Source of the DNA: Puia dinghuensis | Lineage (GTDB): Bacteria > Bacteroidota > Bacteroidia > Chitinophagales > Chitinophagaceae | Direction of reading: 5' to 3' | Assembly: GCA_026224995.1 (NCBI GenBank) | Contig: JAMFRX010000806.1 | Span: 1-12,291 of the forward strand | Length of the DNA: 12,291 nt | Part shown: positions 1 to 6,203 of the stretch, piece by piece | How the letters are laid out: every line of letters starts with the position of its first letter | Position numbering within the stretch: the first letter of the stretch is position 1 | Translations under genes and position numbers: made by a program | The notes under the pieces: model-generated | Told to the model about the DNA's origin: nothing | What the model saw: the letters and a program-made list of their open reading frames with translations, nothing else | Databases searched by the model: none

Positions 1-2
1 AG

Positions 3-797
3 AACCGGCAGCATTGGGAAGAGACGGCCTGGGTCCTCCTGGCACGCAGCATGGGGCAGGTCGTCAACGCGGCGGCTTTCGAAGCCATTGCCCGGAGCCT
101 GCCCATAGCGCTGCTGGCGCGTCTCCGCAACCAGCGTCTGCAGATAGAGGCCTTGTTGCTTGGGCAGGCAGGGCTGCTGGAAGGGCCCTTCGGCGAGGCT
201 TATCCGCTGGCCTTGCAGCGGGAATATCGTTTTATGCGGACCAAATGGGCACTCCGGGCCCCGGGCATACCCCTGTCCTTCCTGCGAATGCGGCCAGCAC
301 ATTTCCCCACGATACGACTGGCGCAGCTGGCGGGGCTGATGACGGCCGGCACCGGCTGGTTCGCCCGGATCCGCGAAGCCGCCGACCCCGAAGCGCTCCT
401 CACGGAACTGCAGGCCGACGCCGGGGAATACTGGACGAGCCACTACCAGTTGGAAACGCCCTCGCCGCCAAGCCCCAAAAAGCTGGGCGCGGCCATGCAG
501 CAAGGATTGCTGGTCAATGCTTTTATCCCTTTACTCTTCGCCTATGGCTGGCTCAGGGGCGAACCGGCCTTCCAGGAGAAAGCGTTCAGCTGGCTCCGAC
601 AGCTGCGGCCAGAAAAGAACACCCTTTTAGCCCGATGGCAGCAGCTGGGGGTAGACACTGCCCATGCGGCCGATGCACCGGCCCTGCTGGAATTGAAAAA
701 ACACTATTGCGCCACCCGCAAATGCCTGAATTGCGCCATCGGCAGAACCCTGCTTGGACAGGAAGGAGAGGCAACCGTTTGTAAATCTATCTCGTAA
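3..797 (+). CDS. DUF2851 family protein, C-terminal part (5' end outside window)
   Basis: The reading frame is open from the left edge, so the true start lies outside; about 264 C-terminal residues are visible, against roughly 420-440 for the full family as I remember it. I recognise DUF2851, a family of unknown function found mainly in Bacteroidota, from the helical stretch around 'LRNQRLQIEALLLGQAGLLEG', the 'YRFMRTKW' and 'RMRPAHFPTIRLAQLA' segments, and the C-terminal cysteine cluster. That cluster has the pattern C-x4-C-x2-C (codons at 708, 723 and 732) followed by 'AIGRTLL', and could bind a metal; this is inference. There is no membrane segment or signal in the visible part, so it is probably cytoplasmic. 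An overlapping frame on the same strand (14-784) is a shadow and shows no family features. The stop is TAA, followed by an AT-rich gap of 68 bases before the next gene. Confidence 0.82.
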   Translation, partial: NRQHWEETAWVLLARSMGQVVNAAAFEAIARSLPIALLARLRNQRLQIEALLLGQAGLLEGPFGEAYPLALQREYRFMRTKWALRAPGIPLSFLRMRPAHFPTIRLAQLAGLMTAGTGWFARIREAADPEALLTELQADAGEYWTSHYQLETPSPPSPKKLGAAMQQGLLVNAFIPLLFAYGWLRGEPAFQEKAFSWLRQLRPEKNTLLARWQQLGVDTAHAADAPALLELKKHYCATRKCLNCAIGRTLLGQEGEATVCKSIS

Positions 798-813
798 ATA
801 CCTGATGAAGTCG

Positions 814-840
814 TTGTGCAATAAAATTTACCTAAATTTA
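814..840 (+). promoter_or_regulatory. Candidate Bacteroidota-type promoter for the secreted protein gene
   Basis: In the AT-rich gap after the DUF2851 gene a TTG (814-816) is followed 16 bases later by TAAATTTA (833-840), one base off the TAnnTTTG -7 consensus of Bacteroidota. Transcription would start about 20 bases before the GTG at 866. The spacing is slightly short for this promoter class. Two near-tandem copies of an 'AAATTTACC/G' unit also lie here, so base composition alone could give the match. Confidence 0.33.
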
Positions 841-865
841 CGCTCGTCAACTTAAACCATAAGCA

Positions 866-1681
866 GTGAAGATACTTTTCCTTACCGTTCTCGCCTCGAC
901 CCTGGTGCTGCAGCTTCTTGCCCAAAACAACACGGACAGCGTCAATATGATGTCCAAGCTCAACAAGCAGAATGCCAAGCGTGAACGGATGAACAATATG
1001 CAGCGGATGGAAGAGGAAGGCGATCTGATCTTTAACAAGCACAACATCTTTGGTATCCGGCTGGCTACGGACGGCTATGGTATCAATTTCGAAAAGGGGA
1101 AGTTCAAGACGCCCCGGAAGACCCTCCTGTATCAGTTTGAGCTCAACGAAAAGCACGATCCCAAGGAACATCATATCTCGGCTACTTCGGATGGCATCAA
1201 CTTTTCCTCGGTGGTTCCCTATAAGCTCAACAACCTCTATGAGTTCAAGCTGGCCATCGGGCAGCAGCAGCTGATCGGCGGAAAGGGCAATAAGAATGGA
1301 GTAGCCGTCACCGCCTTATATACCGGCGGCCTCACGCTGGGTCTGCTCAAGCCCTATTACCTCGATATCCAGAACCAGATAACCGGCGCCACTACCCGCA
1401 AGACCTACGACCAGATGGCTGCGGATACTACGGAAGGGGATTATATCACCGGCGCATCGGGCTTCCTGGTAGGCTGGGGTAACCTGAAGATCAAGCCCGC
1501 CATCAATGCCAAGCAGGCAATGCGCTTCGACTACGGCCGTCTGAACCAAACGGTCTCCGCCATCGAGTGCGGGCTGACCGAAGAATACTTCTTTAGCAAG
1601 ATCCCCCTGGTCTATATGGTCAAGCAGCATTCGTTCTTCTTCAATGCCTATGTGGCCATCATGTTCGGCAGTCGAAAATGA
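866..1681 (+). CDS. Secreted protein of unknown function, probable outer-membrane beta-barrel
   Basis: This 271-residue protein has no family I can name. The start is GTG, chosen because it opens directly into a typical Sec signal peptide: basic 'MK', hydrophobic 'ILFLTVLASTLVLQLLA', cleavage expected near residue 19-20 (..LLAQ/NN). A very polar, Lys/Arg/Glu/Met-rich stretch follows (about residues 25-52), likely helical or coiled coil. From about residue 56 ('FGIRLATDGYGINFEKGKF') onward the protein alternates polar and aromatic/hydrophobic residues, with Gly/Tyr/Asn turns, and ends in 'FFFNAYVAIMFGSRK'; this looks like outer-membrane beta strands with a closing C-terminal strand. Function is unknown. 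The stop overlaps an ATG of the lipA frame (ATGA at 1678-1681), so it may share a transcript with lipA, although lipA also seems to have its own promoter. Real-gene status is supported by the signal peptide, tight packing and coherent codon use. Confidence 0.72.
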   Translation: MKILFLTVLASTLVLQLLAQNNTDSVNMMSKLNKQNAKRERMNNMQRMEEEGDLIFNKHNIFGIRLATDGYGINFEKGKFKTPRKTLLYQFELNEKHDPKEHHISATSDGINFSSVVPYKLNNLYEFKLAIGQQQLIGGKGNKNGVAVTALYTGGLTLGLLKPYYLDIQNQITGATTRKTYDQMAADTTEGDYITGASGFLVGWGNLKIKPAINAKQAMRFDYGRLNQTVSAIECGLTEEYFFSKIPLVYMVKQHSFFFNAYVAIMFGSRK

Positions 1682-1683
1682 CG

Positions 1684-1691
1684 TATTTTTG
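1684..1691 (+). promoter_or_regulatory. TAnnTTTG (-7) promoter element before lipA
   Basis: TATTTTTG at 1684-1691 matches the Bacteroidota sigma-factor -7 consensus TAnnTTTG at every fixed position. It sits inside the first codons of the longer possible lipA frame and only 4 bases before the ATG at 1696. Transcription would therefore start at or next to that ATG, giving a leaderless or nearly leaderless message. No good TTTG-type -33 box is seen about 20 bases upstream (only TTCGG near 1664), so the call is moderate. It argues for 1696 rather than 1678 as the translation start. Confidence 0.42.
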
Positions 1692-1695
1692 TGTG

Positions 1696-2607
1696 ATGGA
1701 ATCAACAGACTCTCAATCTAAGATACAGAAGCCCAATTGGTTACGCGTCAAGCTACCCATTGGCGAAAGCTACAAACATGTCCGCGGTCTGGTAGACACT
1801 CACAAGCTTCATACGATCTGCGAGAGCGGCAACTGCCCGAATATGGGTGAATGCTGGGGGGAAGGAACGGCGACGTTCATGATCCTCGGCAATGTCTGCA
1901 CCCGGAGCTGCGGCTTCTGCGCCGTCGCCACGGGACGTCCCGAGCCGGTAGATTGGGATGAGCCACAGCGGGTGGCCGAAGCCATTCACCTGATGAAGGT
2001 CAAGCATGCGGTGATCACCTCCGTAGACCGCGACGAGCTCAAGGACGGCGGGAGCATCATCTGGCAGAATACCATCCGGGCCGTCAAGGCCCTCAACCCC
2101 AATACGACCCTGGAGACCCTGATCCCCGATTTCAAGGCGGAGCTGGTCAATATCGCCCGGGTTATCGAAGCAGCCCCGGAAGTCGTCTCGCACAACATCG
2201 AAACCGTGGAAAGGCTGACGCGGCAGGTCCGCATCCAGGCCAAATACTGGCGGAGCATGGAGACCCTCAAGCTGCTGAAGGAAGGGGGCATGCGCACCAA
2301 GAGCGGCATCATGCTCGGCCTGGGAGAAAAGATGGAGGAAGTGGTGCAGACGATGACGGATCTGCGCAACAGCGGCGTCGACGTGATCACCATCGGCCAA
2401 TACCTGCAGCCTACCAAAAAGCATTTGCCGGTCGTCCGTTTCGTCCATCCCGACGAGTTTGCCGGACTCCGCGAGATCGGCTACGACCTTGGATTCGACT
2501 ACGTCGAAAGCGGTCCGCTGGTACGTTCGTCCTACCATTCCGAACGCCATGTGATCCCGGGCTATGGCCGGGGAGAATGGTTAAAAAGTAAAGAAGCCAC
2601 CGCTTGA
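1696..2607 (+). CDS. lipA: Lipoyl synthase LipA
   Basis: A radical SAM enzyme that inserts two sulfur atoms at C6 and C8 of octanoyl groups on lipoyl domains (pyruvate and 2-oxoglutarate dehydrogenases, glycine cleavage H protein); cytoplasmic. With the start at 1696 it is 303 residues, normal for the family. The auxiliary cluster cysteines are C42, C47 and C53 ('CESGNCPNMGEC'), and the radical-SAM CxxxCxxC is C68, C72, C75 ('CTRSCGFC'). Other family marks are 'ATFMILGNVCTR', 'TSVDRDELKDGG', 'TLETLIPDF' and the C-terminal 'RSSYHSE', whose serine ligates the auxiliary cluster. An in-frame ATG at 1678 would add six residues (MTYFCV) and overlap the preceding stop; I prefer 1696 because homologues have only about 10-15 residues before the 'KPNWLRVKLP' segment and because a promoter element occupies the extra codons. 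No lipB is seen nearby. The stop overlaps the start of the next gene. Confidence 0.96.
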   Translation: MESTDSQSKIQKPNWLRVKLPIGESYKHVRGLVDTHKLHTICESGNCPNMGECWGEGTATFMILGNVCTRSCGFCAVATGRPEPVDWDEPQRVAEAIHLMKVKHAVITSVDRDELKDGGSIIWQNTIRAVKALNPNTTLETLIPDFKAELVNIARVIEAAPEVVSHNIETVERLTRQVRIQAKYWRSMETLKLLKEGGMRTKSGIMLGLGEKMEEVVQTMTDLRNSGVDVITIGQYLQPTKKHLPVVRFVHPDEFAGLREIGYDLGFDYVESGPLVRSSYHSERHVIPGYGRGEWLKSKEATA

Positions 2608-3557
2608 ACCTCGCCGCGGGGATACTAGCGCTCCTGCTGCCGGCTGCCTGCCTGTCGCAGCCTTTCCACTGGCGGCGCGTCGACACCGCCTATAAGCCAT
2701 TGCCCCCGTCGATGCATGTCTACCGCTCCGACGACAGTCTCCACGGCTTTCCTTCCGTCGCATACTATGTCTCTGCCCGGCTCAAAGACAAGCACCTGCA
2801 GTTTACCGCTACAACAGGGCAGGGTAGACGCTTTACGCCCGCGCAGTACTACCAGATAGAACAATTCCCCCTGCTGGTGGTCAACTGTACCTTCTTTTCT
2901 TTCGCTAACAATGAGAACCTGAACCTCCTCGTCAAGGACGGACGGCTGCTGTCTTACAATGTCGCCTCCCTCAGGGGCACGGGCAATGACTCCGTGCTCT
3001 ATTATTATCCGACACGGGGAGCTATCGGTATCGACAGGAAACGGCGAGCGGATGTCGCCTGGACGTTTACCGATACGTCGCGGCGCTGGCCCTATGCCTT
3101 CGAAGAAATGCCGGTGATCGCCAAGGGCTCTGATTCGATCCCTTCCATCTATGACCTCCAGGATATCGAGTGGAAGTGGTGGAAGATGCGAACGGCCGTC
3201 GGTGGCGGGCCGGTCCTGATCCACGATGGAAGGATACGCATAACCGACCGGGAGGAGCAGCTCTACCCCGATGACCCGGTACATGGGGAGCATCTTCCGC
3301 GGACGGCCATGGGCTATACCCGGGATGGACGGCTCATCGTGCTGGTGATACAGGGGCGGACGCCGGGTGTGGCGGCGGGGGCTACCCTACAGGAAGAAGC
3401 GCAGCTCCTGCTCGACCTGGGGTGCTATGAGGCCCTGAACCTGGATGGGGGTGGCAGCAGCTGCCTGCTTGTCAATGGCAAGGAGACCATACACCCTTCC
3501 GATAGTGAAGGGCAACGTCCGCTGCCTGCAGTGTTCTTAATAAAAGTGGCGCATTAA
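2604..3557 (+). CDS. Secreted phosphodiester glycosidase family protein (NAGPA/DUF2233 domain)
   Basis: The protein (317 residues) belongs to the family of N-acetylglucosamine-1-phosphodiester alpha-N-acetylglucosaminidase (NAGPA), which removes sugars from phosphodiesters; the bacterial substrate is unknown. Seen motifs: 'NCTFF' (94-98), 'VGGGPVL' (199-205), 'PRTAMGY' (232-238), 'VIQGRTPG' (248-255) and 'NLDGGGSS' (279-286), in the order expected for the domain, which fills about residues 50-315. The start is TTG at 2604, overlapping the lipA stop (TTGA). It is the only usual start codon between the upstream in-frame stop (TAA 2589-2591) and the hydrophobic segment 'AAGILALLLPAACLS', which looks like a signal peptide but lacks a basic N-terminal residue. 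C16 does not sit in a standard lipobox. Probably exported to the periplasm or beyond, and translationally coupled to lipA without an obvious functional link. The stop overlaps that of the convergent kinase gene. Confidence 0.85.
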   Translation: MNLAAGILALLLPAACLSQPFHWRRVDTAYKPLPPSMHVYRSDDSLHGFPSVAYYVSARLKDKHLQFTATTGQGRRFTPAQYYQIEQFPLLVVNCTFFSFANNENLNLLVKDGRLLSYNVASLRGTGNDSVLYYYPTRGAIGIDRKRRADVAWTFTDTSRRWPYAFEEMPVIAKGSDSIPSIYDLQDIEWKWWKMRTAVGGGPVLIHDGRIRITDREEQLYPDDPVHGEHLPRTAMGYTRDGRLIVLVIQGRTPGVAAGATLQEEAQLLLDLGCYEALNLDGGGSSCLLVNGKETIHPSDSEGQRPLPAVFLIKVAH

Positions 3558-4546
3558 CCCTTCATATCCCATACCAGCGCGCTGGCGCCTAAGATGGCGG
3601 CATCGGACTCTTTCAGGTGGCTCACAAGGATCTTCACCTTGTTCTGGAAGACCTGGATCAAGTTGCTTTCCATGTTCTCCCGGGTGGGCTTTAATATAAG
3701 GTCGCCGGCCTTGGTAAGACCGCCGAAGAGGATGATGGCTTCGGGGCTGGAGAACATCACGAAGTTCGCCAGGGCCATGCCCAGCACCGATCCCGTGAAG
3801 TCGAAGATCTCCTTGGCCAGCTTATCGCCCTGGATGGCGGCGTCATAGACCCGCCGGGAATCGAGCCGCTCCTTGGGCGTATCCCTTAGCAGGCTGGCTT
3901 CATCGCTTTTTTCCAGCATTTCGATGGCGGTCAGCTTGACGCCCGTGGCGGAAGCATAGCTCTCCAGAGATCCTTTTTTGCCCGTCCCCTCGTGATAACG
4001 GCCATTGGGGATGATGATGGTATGGCCTAATTCCCCGGCGAAGCCGTCATGGCCGTAGATGAGCTTCCCATTGGCGACGATACCGCTGCCGACGCCTGTT
4101 CCCAGGGTGATCATGATGAAATCTTTCATCCCCTTGGCGGCGCCGTACATCATCTCGCCGATCGCCGCCGCATTGGCGTCATTGGTGAGGATGGCGGGAA
4201 GCTGGAATTTATTCTGGATGAGCTTGGCCAGGGGGATGATGCCGCGCCAGGGCAGGTTTGGCGCATATTCCACCGTGCCGCTGTAAAAATTGCCGTTGGG
4301 CGCGCCTACGCCGATGCCACGCATCCTTCCTGTACCGCCGGCCTTATCGATGAGCACAGCCATGTGCTTATACAGCTCGTCGATAAAACCTTCTACCTGG
4401 CTATGTCCCCGGGTAGAGATCTCGCTGGAGAAAAGGACATTGCCATTGCGGTCTACGATGCCGAACTTGGTACCCGTGCCGCCGATATCGATTCCGATGG
4501 CGAGGGGATCATAAGATTGAGAAGAAGAGGACGAGGCTTTTGCCAT
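3554..4546 (-). CDS. ROK family sugar kinase, probable glucokinase
   Basis: A cytoplasmic ATP-dependent sugar kinase (330 residues), probably making glucose 6-phosphate. Motifs from the N-terminus: phosphate-binding 'DIGGTGTK' (20-27), sugar-binding 'GAPNG' (81-85), 'TNDANAAAIGE' (121-131) with catalytic Asp123, 'LGTGVGSGIV' (148-157), 'GELGHT' (171-176) with the expected sugar-binding Glu and His, and 'GSLESYASATG' (192-202). The usual ROK zinc motif CxCGxxGCxE is altered to 'RYHEGTGKKGSLE', with no cysteine, a form I recall from other Bacteroidota kinases. The N-terminus has a short serine tract (residues 5-9), probably disordered. The ATG at 4546 is followed within about 20 residues by the first conserved motif. 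It lies 64 bases downstream of an FHS sugar permease on the same strand, which supports a glucose or other hexose substrate, but substrate cannot be fixed from sequence and fructose, mannose or N-acetylglucosamine remain possible. Confidence 0.9.
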   Translation of the reverse strand: MAKASSSSSQSYDPLAIGIDIGGTGTKFGIVDRNGNVLFSSEISTRGHSQVEGFIDELYKHMAVLIDKAGGTGRMRGIGVGAPNGNFYSGTVEYAPNLPWRGIIPLAKLIQNKFQLPAILTNDANAAAIGEMMYGAAKGMKDFIMITLGTGVGSGIVANGKLIYGHDGFAGELGHTIIIPNGRYHEGTGKKGSLESYASATGVKLTAIEMLEKSDEASLLRDTPKERLDSRRVYDAAIQGDKLAKEIFDFTGSVLGMALANFVMFSSPEAIILFGGLTKAGDLILKPTRENMESNLIQVFQNKVKILVSHLKESDAAILGASALVWDMKG

Positions 4547-4572
4547 GAAAAGGAATGTTTATAATAGGGTTG

Positions 4573-4580
4573 CAAAGATA
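4573..4580 (-). promoter_or_regulatory. TAnnTTTG (-7) promoter element before the ROK kinase
   Basis: Read on the minus strand, TATCTTTG (4580 to 4573) matches the Bacteroidota -7 consensus TAnnTTTG exactly and lies 26 bases before the kinase ATG, implying a leader of roughly 20 bases. No convincing -33 TTG/TTTG box is seen at the proper distance upstream. The kinase may thus be expressed both from its own promoter and by read-through from the permease gene, since no terminator-like hairpin is visible in the 64-base gap. Confidence 0.42.
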
Positions 4581-4610
4581 GAGGTAAATCCGCCTTGGGT
4601 TTTGAGTTTT

Positions 4611-6077
4611 TTAATGTCCGCCAGCGCTTCGGAGGGCGTCGAAGTCGATCCCCTGGGCCTTTAGTTCCTTTTTAGCACGGACGGCATAGTAGGCTAAATA
4701 GGCAAAGCAGGCGACTCCCACGAAATAAGAGTTTTGGATGCCGATGTGGGTATCCGCCAGGTAGCCCTGCAGCAGGCTGATCACACCGCCGCCGCAGATC
4801 ATCATGATCAGGAAGTTCGAGCCTTCGTTGGTATGCCTGCCAAGCCCCGCGACGGCCAGGGTGAAGATACAGGGCCAGAGGGTAGAGCAGAAAAGGCCTA
4901 CGCTGATGAAGGCGTAGACGCTGATCATACCGTGGGCAACGATACCGATGAGCAGGGCGGTGATCGCCATCAGGGAAAAGATCAGCAGCTGGCGGGCAGG
5001 ATTGCCTTTGCTCAGCAGGTCCCCGATGATCATCGCCACGATGATCACTGCATAGATCAGGAAGGGGTGAATATCGTGTCCGGCGATGGTATTGACCAGC
5101 AGGAAAACGCCAAAAGCCAGATAAGGCATAAAAAAGCTGAGTATCTGCTGGGCTGTTTTGCCGACGCCGAAGGCTCCGACGGAGTTCGTCCAGCGGCCGA
5201 TCATCAGGCTGGCCCAGTATAGCGAGACATAAGGCGCGATCTGGTCCGTAGGTGTCTGGAGCTTTTCCTTCATAAATGCCGGCAGGTTGCTGGCGGTGCT
5301 TACTTCCACCCCTACATAGATGAAAATACCCAACATCCCCAGCCACAATTGAGGGTATTTCAGGGGGCTGCCTCTATCGATCACTTTCTTGTGTGGCGCA
5401 CTGGCAGCGTCCTTCTGGTCTTCGGCCTGTTCGGTTTCGATCTTATTGGGTAAGGAGGAGAACTTGAAGATGAGCGCGATGATCAGGAAGGCCGCACCCA
5501 GGATGAGATAGGGCGTTTTTACGCTGCTTATGCTGGCTTCCTTTACGACGCCGGGGACGATCTTGGCCGATCCGAAGATGGCGAAGCTTACCAGCAGGGG
5601 GCCGATGGTCGTGCCGAAGTTGTTGATGCCTCCGGCCATGCTGAGGCGTTGAGAGCCGCTGGCGGGATCGCCCATGATGATGGCCAGGGGGTTGGCCGCC
5701 GTCTGCTGAAGAGAGTAGCCCAGCCCGATGATGAAAAGACCGGTGATCAGCAGGGTAAATGACGCGGACATGGCGGCGGGATAGAACAGGAGCGCCCCGA
5801 TGGCGGAGATGATCAGGCCCAGCGCAATGCCATTCTTATAGCCCAGGCGGTTGAGAATGTCTCCGCCGCTGGCCTTGCTGATGATATAATAGATGATGGA
5901 CCCGACGGTATAAGCAACATAAAAGGCAAAAGAGATCATCTGCGCCTGCCATTGCTCCATATGCAATTTATCCTTGAAAACGGGGATCAGGATATCATTG
6001 CTGGCCGCTACGAACCCCCAGAAGAAGAATACGGTGACAAGTGTTCCGAATTGTGACCATTTGGTTTTTTGTTGCAT
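4611..6077 (-). CDS. FHS-family MFS sugar permease (FucP/GluP-like)
   Basis: A 12-helix inner-membrane carrier (488 residues) of the fucose/glucose-galactose porter family. Family marks: TM1 'FFFWGFVAASNDILIPVF' with Asp28 in 'SNDIL', 'SFAFYVAYTVGSIIYYI' (TM2), 'LGYKNGIALGLIISAIGALLFYPAA' (about 78-102), 'LQQTAANPLA' (123-132), and 'GGINNFGTTIGPLL' after it. A charged, Glu/Lys/Asp-rich loop ('SSLPNKIETEQAEDQKDAASAPHKK') separates the two six-helix halves. The ATG at 6077 is chosen; a TTG at 6122 would add 15 unconserved residues. The preceding divergent gene is glgA, and the downstream neighbour is a ROK kinase, so it probably imports glucose or another hexose. In E. coli FucP the transmembrane Glu of the 'LETAANP' motif is important; here that place holds Gln, so coupling to protons is uncertain. 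Fucose, galactose or N-acetylglucosamine are alternative substrates. Confidence 0.87.
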   Translation of the reverse strand: MQQKTKWSQFGTLVTVFFFWGFVAASNDILIPVFKDKLHMEQWQAQMISFAFYVAYTVGSIIYYIISKASGGDILNRLGYKNGIALGLIISAIGALLFYPAAMSASFTLLITGLFIIGLGYSLQQTAANPLAIIMGDPASGSQRLSMAGGINNFGTTIGPLLVSFAIFGSAKIVPGVVKEASISSVKTPYLILGAAFLIIALIFKFSSLPNKIETEQAEDQKDAASAPHKKVIDRGSPLKYPQLWLGMLGIFIYVGVEVSTASNLPAFMKEKLQTPTDQIAPYVSLYWASLMIGRWTNSVGAFGVGKTAQQILSFFMPYLAFGVFLLVNTIAGHDIHPFLIYAVIIVAMIIGDLLSKGNPARQLLIFSLMAITALLIGIVAHGMISVYAFISVGLFCSTLWPCIFTLAVAGLGRHTNEGSNFLIMMICGGGVISLLQGYLADTHIGIQNSYFVGVACFAYLAYYAVRAKKELKAQGIDFDALRSAGGH

Positions 6078-6135
6078 AAGCAGGCAAAGGTGGTTGATGC
6101 TTTTAAGAGAATAAAGGTCCAAAATACCAAGATTT

Positions 6136-6166
6136 TACGAAGCGAAAAATTTTTTCATCTTTCGTA
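6136..6166. repeat. Imperfect inverted repeat between divergent permease and glgA genes
   Basis: TACGAA (6136-6141) pairs with TTCGTA (6161-6166), and inside these GAAAAA (6144-6149) pairs with TTTTTC (6151-6156). The inner arms are nearly abutting; the outer arms are separated from them by 2 bases on the left and 4 on the right. It lies near the centre of the 126-base gap between two divergent genes of sugar metabolism, at a place where a dimeric regulator could control both. It could equally be an AT-rich cruciform without function. On the minus strand it overlaps a possible -33 box for the permease; a weak TATTTTGG at 6126-6119 would be the -7 element. Confidence 0.38.
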
Positions 6167-6203
6167 CACCGTTTAATCGAAAACCTTGCTAAATTGAACA
6201 GCA

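Noticed and set aside
14..784. A 256-residue frame on the + strand overlapping the DUF2851 frame
   Set aside because: It is rich in Gly, Arg, Pro and Ala without any family motif, whereas the overlapping frame has the DUF2851 features and the conserved C-terminal cysteines.
833..850. Near-tandem AAATTTACC/AAATTTACG copies before the GTG-started gene
   Set aside because: Only two short AT-rich copies in a promoter-like gap; too short to call a repeat element.
1753..2550. A 265-residue minus-strand frame opposite lipA
   Set aside because: LipA is unmistakable by its cysteine motifs; the opposite frame is its mirror and has no independent support.
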